This document shows, one piece after another, positions 5,107 to 5,986 of a stretch of DNA of 5,986 bases. Numbering within the stretch: position 1 is the stretch's first letter; each line of letters begins with the position of its first letter. The DNA comes from Chloroflexota bacterium. Its GTDB lineage: Bacteria; Chloroflexota; Anaerolineae; UBA7937; B3-Chlor. The stretch is taken from positions 1 through 5,986 of the forward strand of contig JAUWYD010000078.1 in NCBI GenBank assembly GCA_030616025.1. The letters are read 5' to 3'. A program made the position numbers and the translations under genes. The notes beneath the pieces were generated by a model. That model was not told the DNA's origin, made no database searches, and saw only the letters and a list, made by a program, of their open reading frames with translations.

Positions 5107-5986
5107 AAACGCTGTCTGACGGGAGGTCTAGCATCAGAACCTCGAGGGCCAGGCGTGGGTTGACGTTGATTTCCAGTTGGTGCTTCGTCCTCGTTATGGC
5201 ATCGACAACTCCAACTATGTCCTTGAGATCATGTTTCGCGGCCTGTTCCTCTAGAGCGGGACCAAGATCGACATTGCTTATCATCTCGGGGCAGCCACTC
5301 CGTATGAGCAGCAGGTCCCTCCACCACCCCAACCACAGCTCTAGCGTCTCTCTCACCGAGCCACCTCTACGGCTCAGCTGCTCTGCATAACGCAGACGAT
5401 CAATGCGTCCCATCCTGGGTAGCACAGCGAGTTGCCGCAACGTATCGTCTCGCTGTTTCAGCACCGTGTCGTCTTGAGCGGTGGCTATGGCCCAACCCAT
5501 TCTGCCGCCACTCAACCTGGCCAGCAGGCTGGCTTGCTCTTCATCCACCTGGTACCTGTCCCGCAACTCCTTTTCAATGAGATTGGTGGGTACCTGCCGG
5601 AGGCCGAAGACCTGGCAGCGGGACACGATGGTGGGTAGCAGCGAGTGGGCATCGCGGGCGGTCAAAATGAGGACGGCATGCGACGGCGGTTCTTCCAGAG
5701 TCTTCAGCAGAGAATTGGCAGCCTCGCTGGTCATGCCTTCCGCGTCCGTGATGATGAAGACCTTCCTTTGCCCTTCGAAGGGCTTCAAGCTTGCCTGCTC
5801 CCGAAGGCTCCTGATGGTCTCTATCCGCAGTGCCTTCTGTTGCGCGGCGGTCTCCTCGCGGAGAAGAGCCTGATACTCGAGGTCGATCATCCGGACATCC
5901 GGGTGGACGCCTGCGCTGATCCTTCGGCAGGACGCGCACTGCTGGCAAGGCCTCTCCAGCTCGTCGCAGTTCAGGGCTTGAGCCAG
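5105..5986 (-). CDS. holB: DNA polymerase III delta-prime subunit, N-terminus outside window
   Basis: The frame runs from the right edge to the TGA at 5107-5105, giving 293 residues. The true start and the segment that would carry the Walker A region lie beyond 5986. Counting from the edge, the visible part begins with the Cys4 zinc module of clamp-loader AAA+ subunits (C7, C14, C17, C20), then SAGVHPDVRMID. FIITDAEGMTSEAANSLLKT (from about 77) is the Walker B region with the typical delta-prime TDAEGM in place of a catalytic DExx. LEEPPSHAVLILT holds sensor 1, and LPTIVSRCQVF (about 117-127) contains the SRC motif, the arginine-finger region supplied to the neighbouring subunit. The C-terminal domain ends with NVNPRLALEVLMLDLP, typical of HolB. 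Delta-prime is part of the clamp loader that places the beta clamp on primed DNA. An internal ATG at 5890 would cut through the zinc module and is not the start. ricT follows immediately; tmk often lies upstream in relatives. Confidence 0.93.
   Translation of the reverse strand: MAQALNCDELERPCQQCASCRRISAGVHPDVRMIDLEYQALLREETAAQQKALRIETIRSLREQASLKPFEGQRKVFIITDAEGMTSEAANSLLKTLEEPPSHAVLILTARDAHSLLPTIVSRCQVFGLRQVPTNLIEKELRDRYQVDEEQASLLARLSGGRMGWAIATAQDDTVLKQRDDTLRQLAVLPRMGRIDRLRYAEQLSRRGGSVRETLELWLGWWRDLLLIRSGCPEMISNVDLGPALEEQAAKHDLKDIVGVVDAITRTKHQLEINVNPRLALEVLMLDLPSDSV

Noticed and set aside
4857..5390. 177-codon + strand frame antisense to ricT and holB
   Set aside because: It spans the junction of two well-supported - strand genes and has low-complexity Ser/Arg/Leu content, typical of a shadow frame.
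1..5986. Search for CRISPR repeats, tRNA genes, IS ends, toxin-antitoxin or defence genes
   Set aside because: No regularly spaced repeats, tRNA-like cloverleaf, transposase or defence domain was seen. Every gene of size belongs to a known housekeeping or widespread family.

Overview
This 5,986-base window is bacterial chromosome carrying compact housekeeping genes in two opposed blocks. I see no mobile element, CRISPR array, tRNA/rRNA gene, prophage or biosynthetic cluster, and no previously undescribed system. The base composition is moderately GC-rich by eye. The gene content fits a deep-branching bacterium: a single-chain (alpha2) glycyl-tRNA synthetase with a Cys4 zinc insert resembling the Thermus enzyme, a RecO with a zinc finger, a RicT/PSP1 protein next to holB, and an ArfB-type rescue factor. 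Chloroflexota or a relative is my best guess, but this is inference and no marker here proves it.

Layout, left to right. Positions 2-217 (+) are the C-terminal part of a small cupin protein cut by the window edge. Eight bases later, arfB (226-672, +) encodes a GGQ-motif ribosome-rescue hydrolase. A 225-base gap (673-897) follows; it holds a short dyad and a good Shine-Dalgarno sequence but no gene I can defend. A second + strand block then runs tightly: a MazG-like all-alpha NTP pyrophosphohydrolase (898-1206), recO (1206-2009, start overlapping the previous stop by one base), glyS (about 2088-3407), and a PHP-domain phosphoesterase (3409-4266, GTG start one base after the glyS stop). The recO-glyS gap contains a strong imperfect hairpin (2015-2049).

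On the - strand, holB (DNA polymerase III delta-prime, 5105-5986, N-terminus outside the window) is followed directly by ricT (4263-5093). ricT meets the PHP gene tail to tail: the two stop codons share the palindrome CTAG at 4263-4266, so there is no intergenic space between the convergent transcripts.

Taken together, the genes cover translation (glyS, arfB), nucleotide-pool or RNA-end housekeeping (MazG-like, PHP), recombinational repair (recO), replication (holB) and a probable RNA-processing or maturation cofactor (ricT). The holB-ricT pair resembles the conserved order in Bacillus-type genomes. The closest thing to an unexplained signal is the recO-glyS hairpin, followed by the shared-stop convergent junction.
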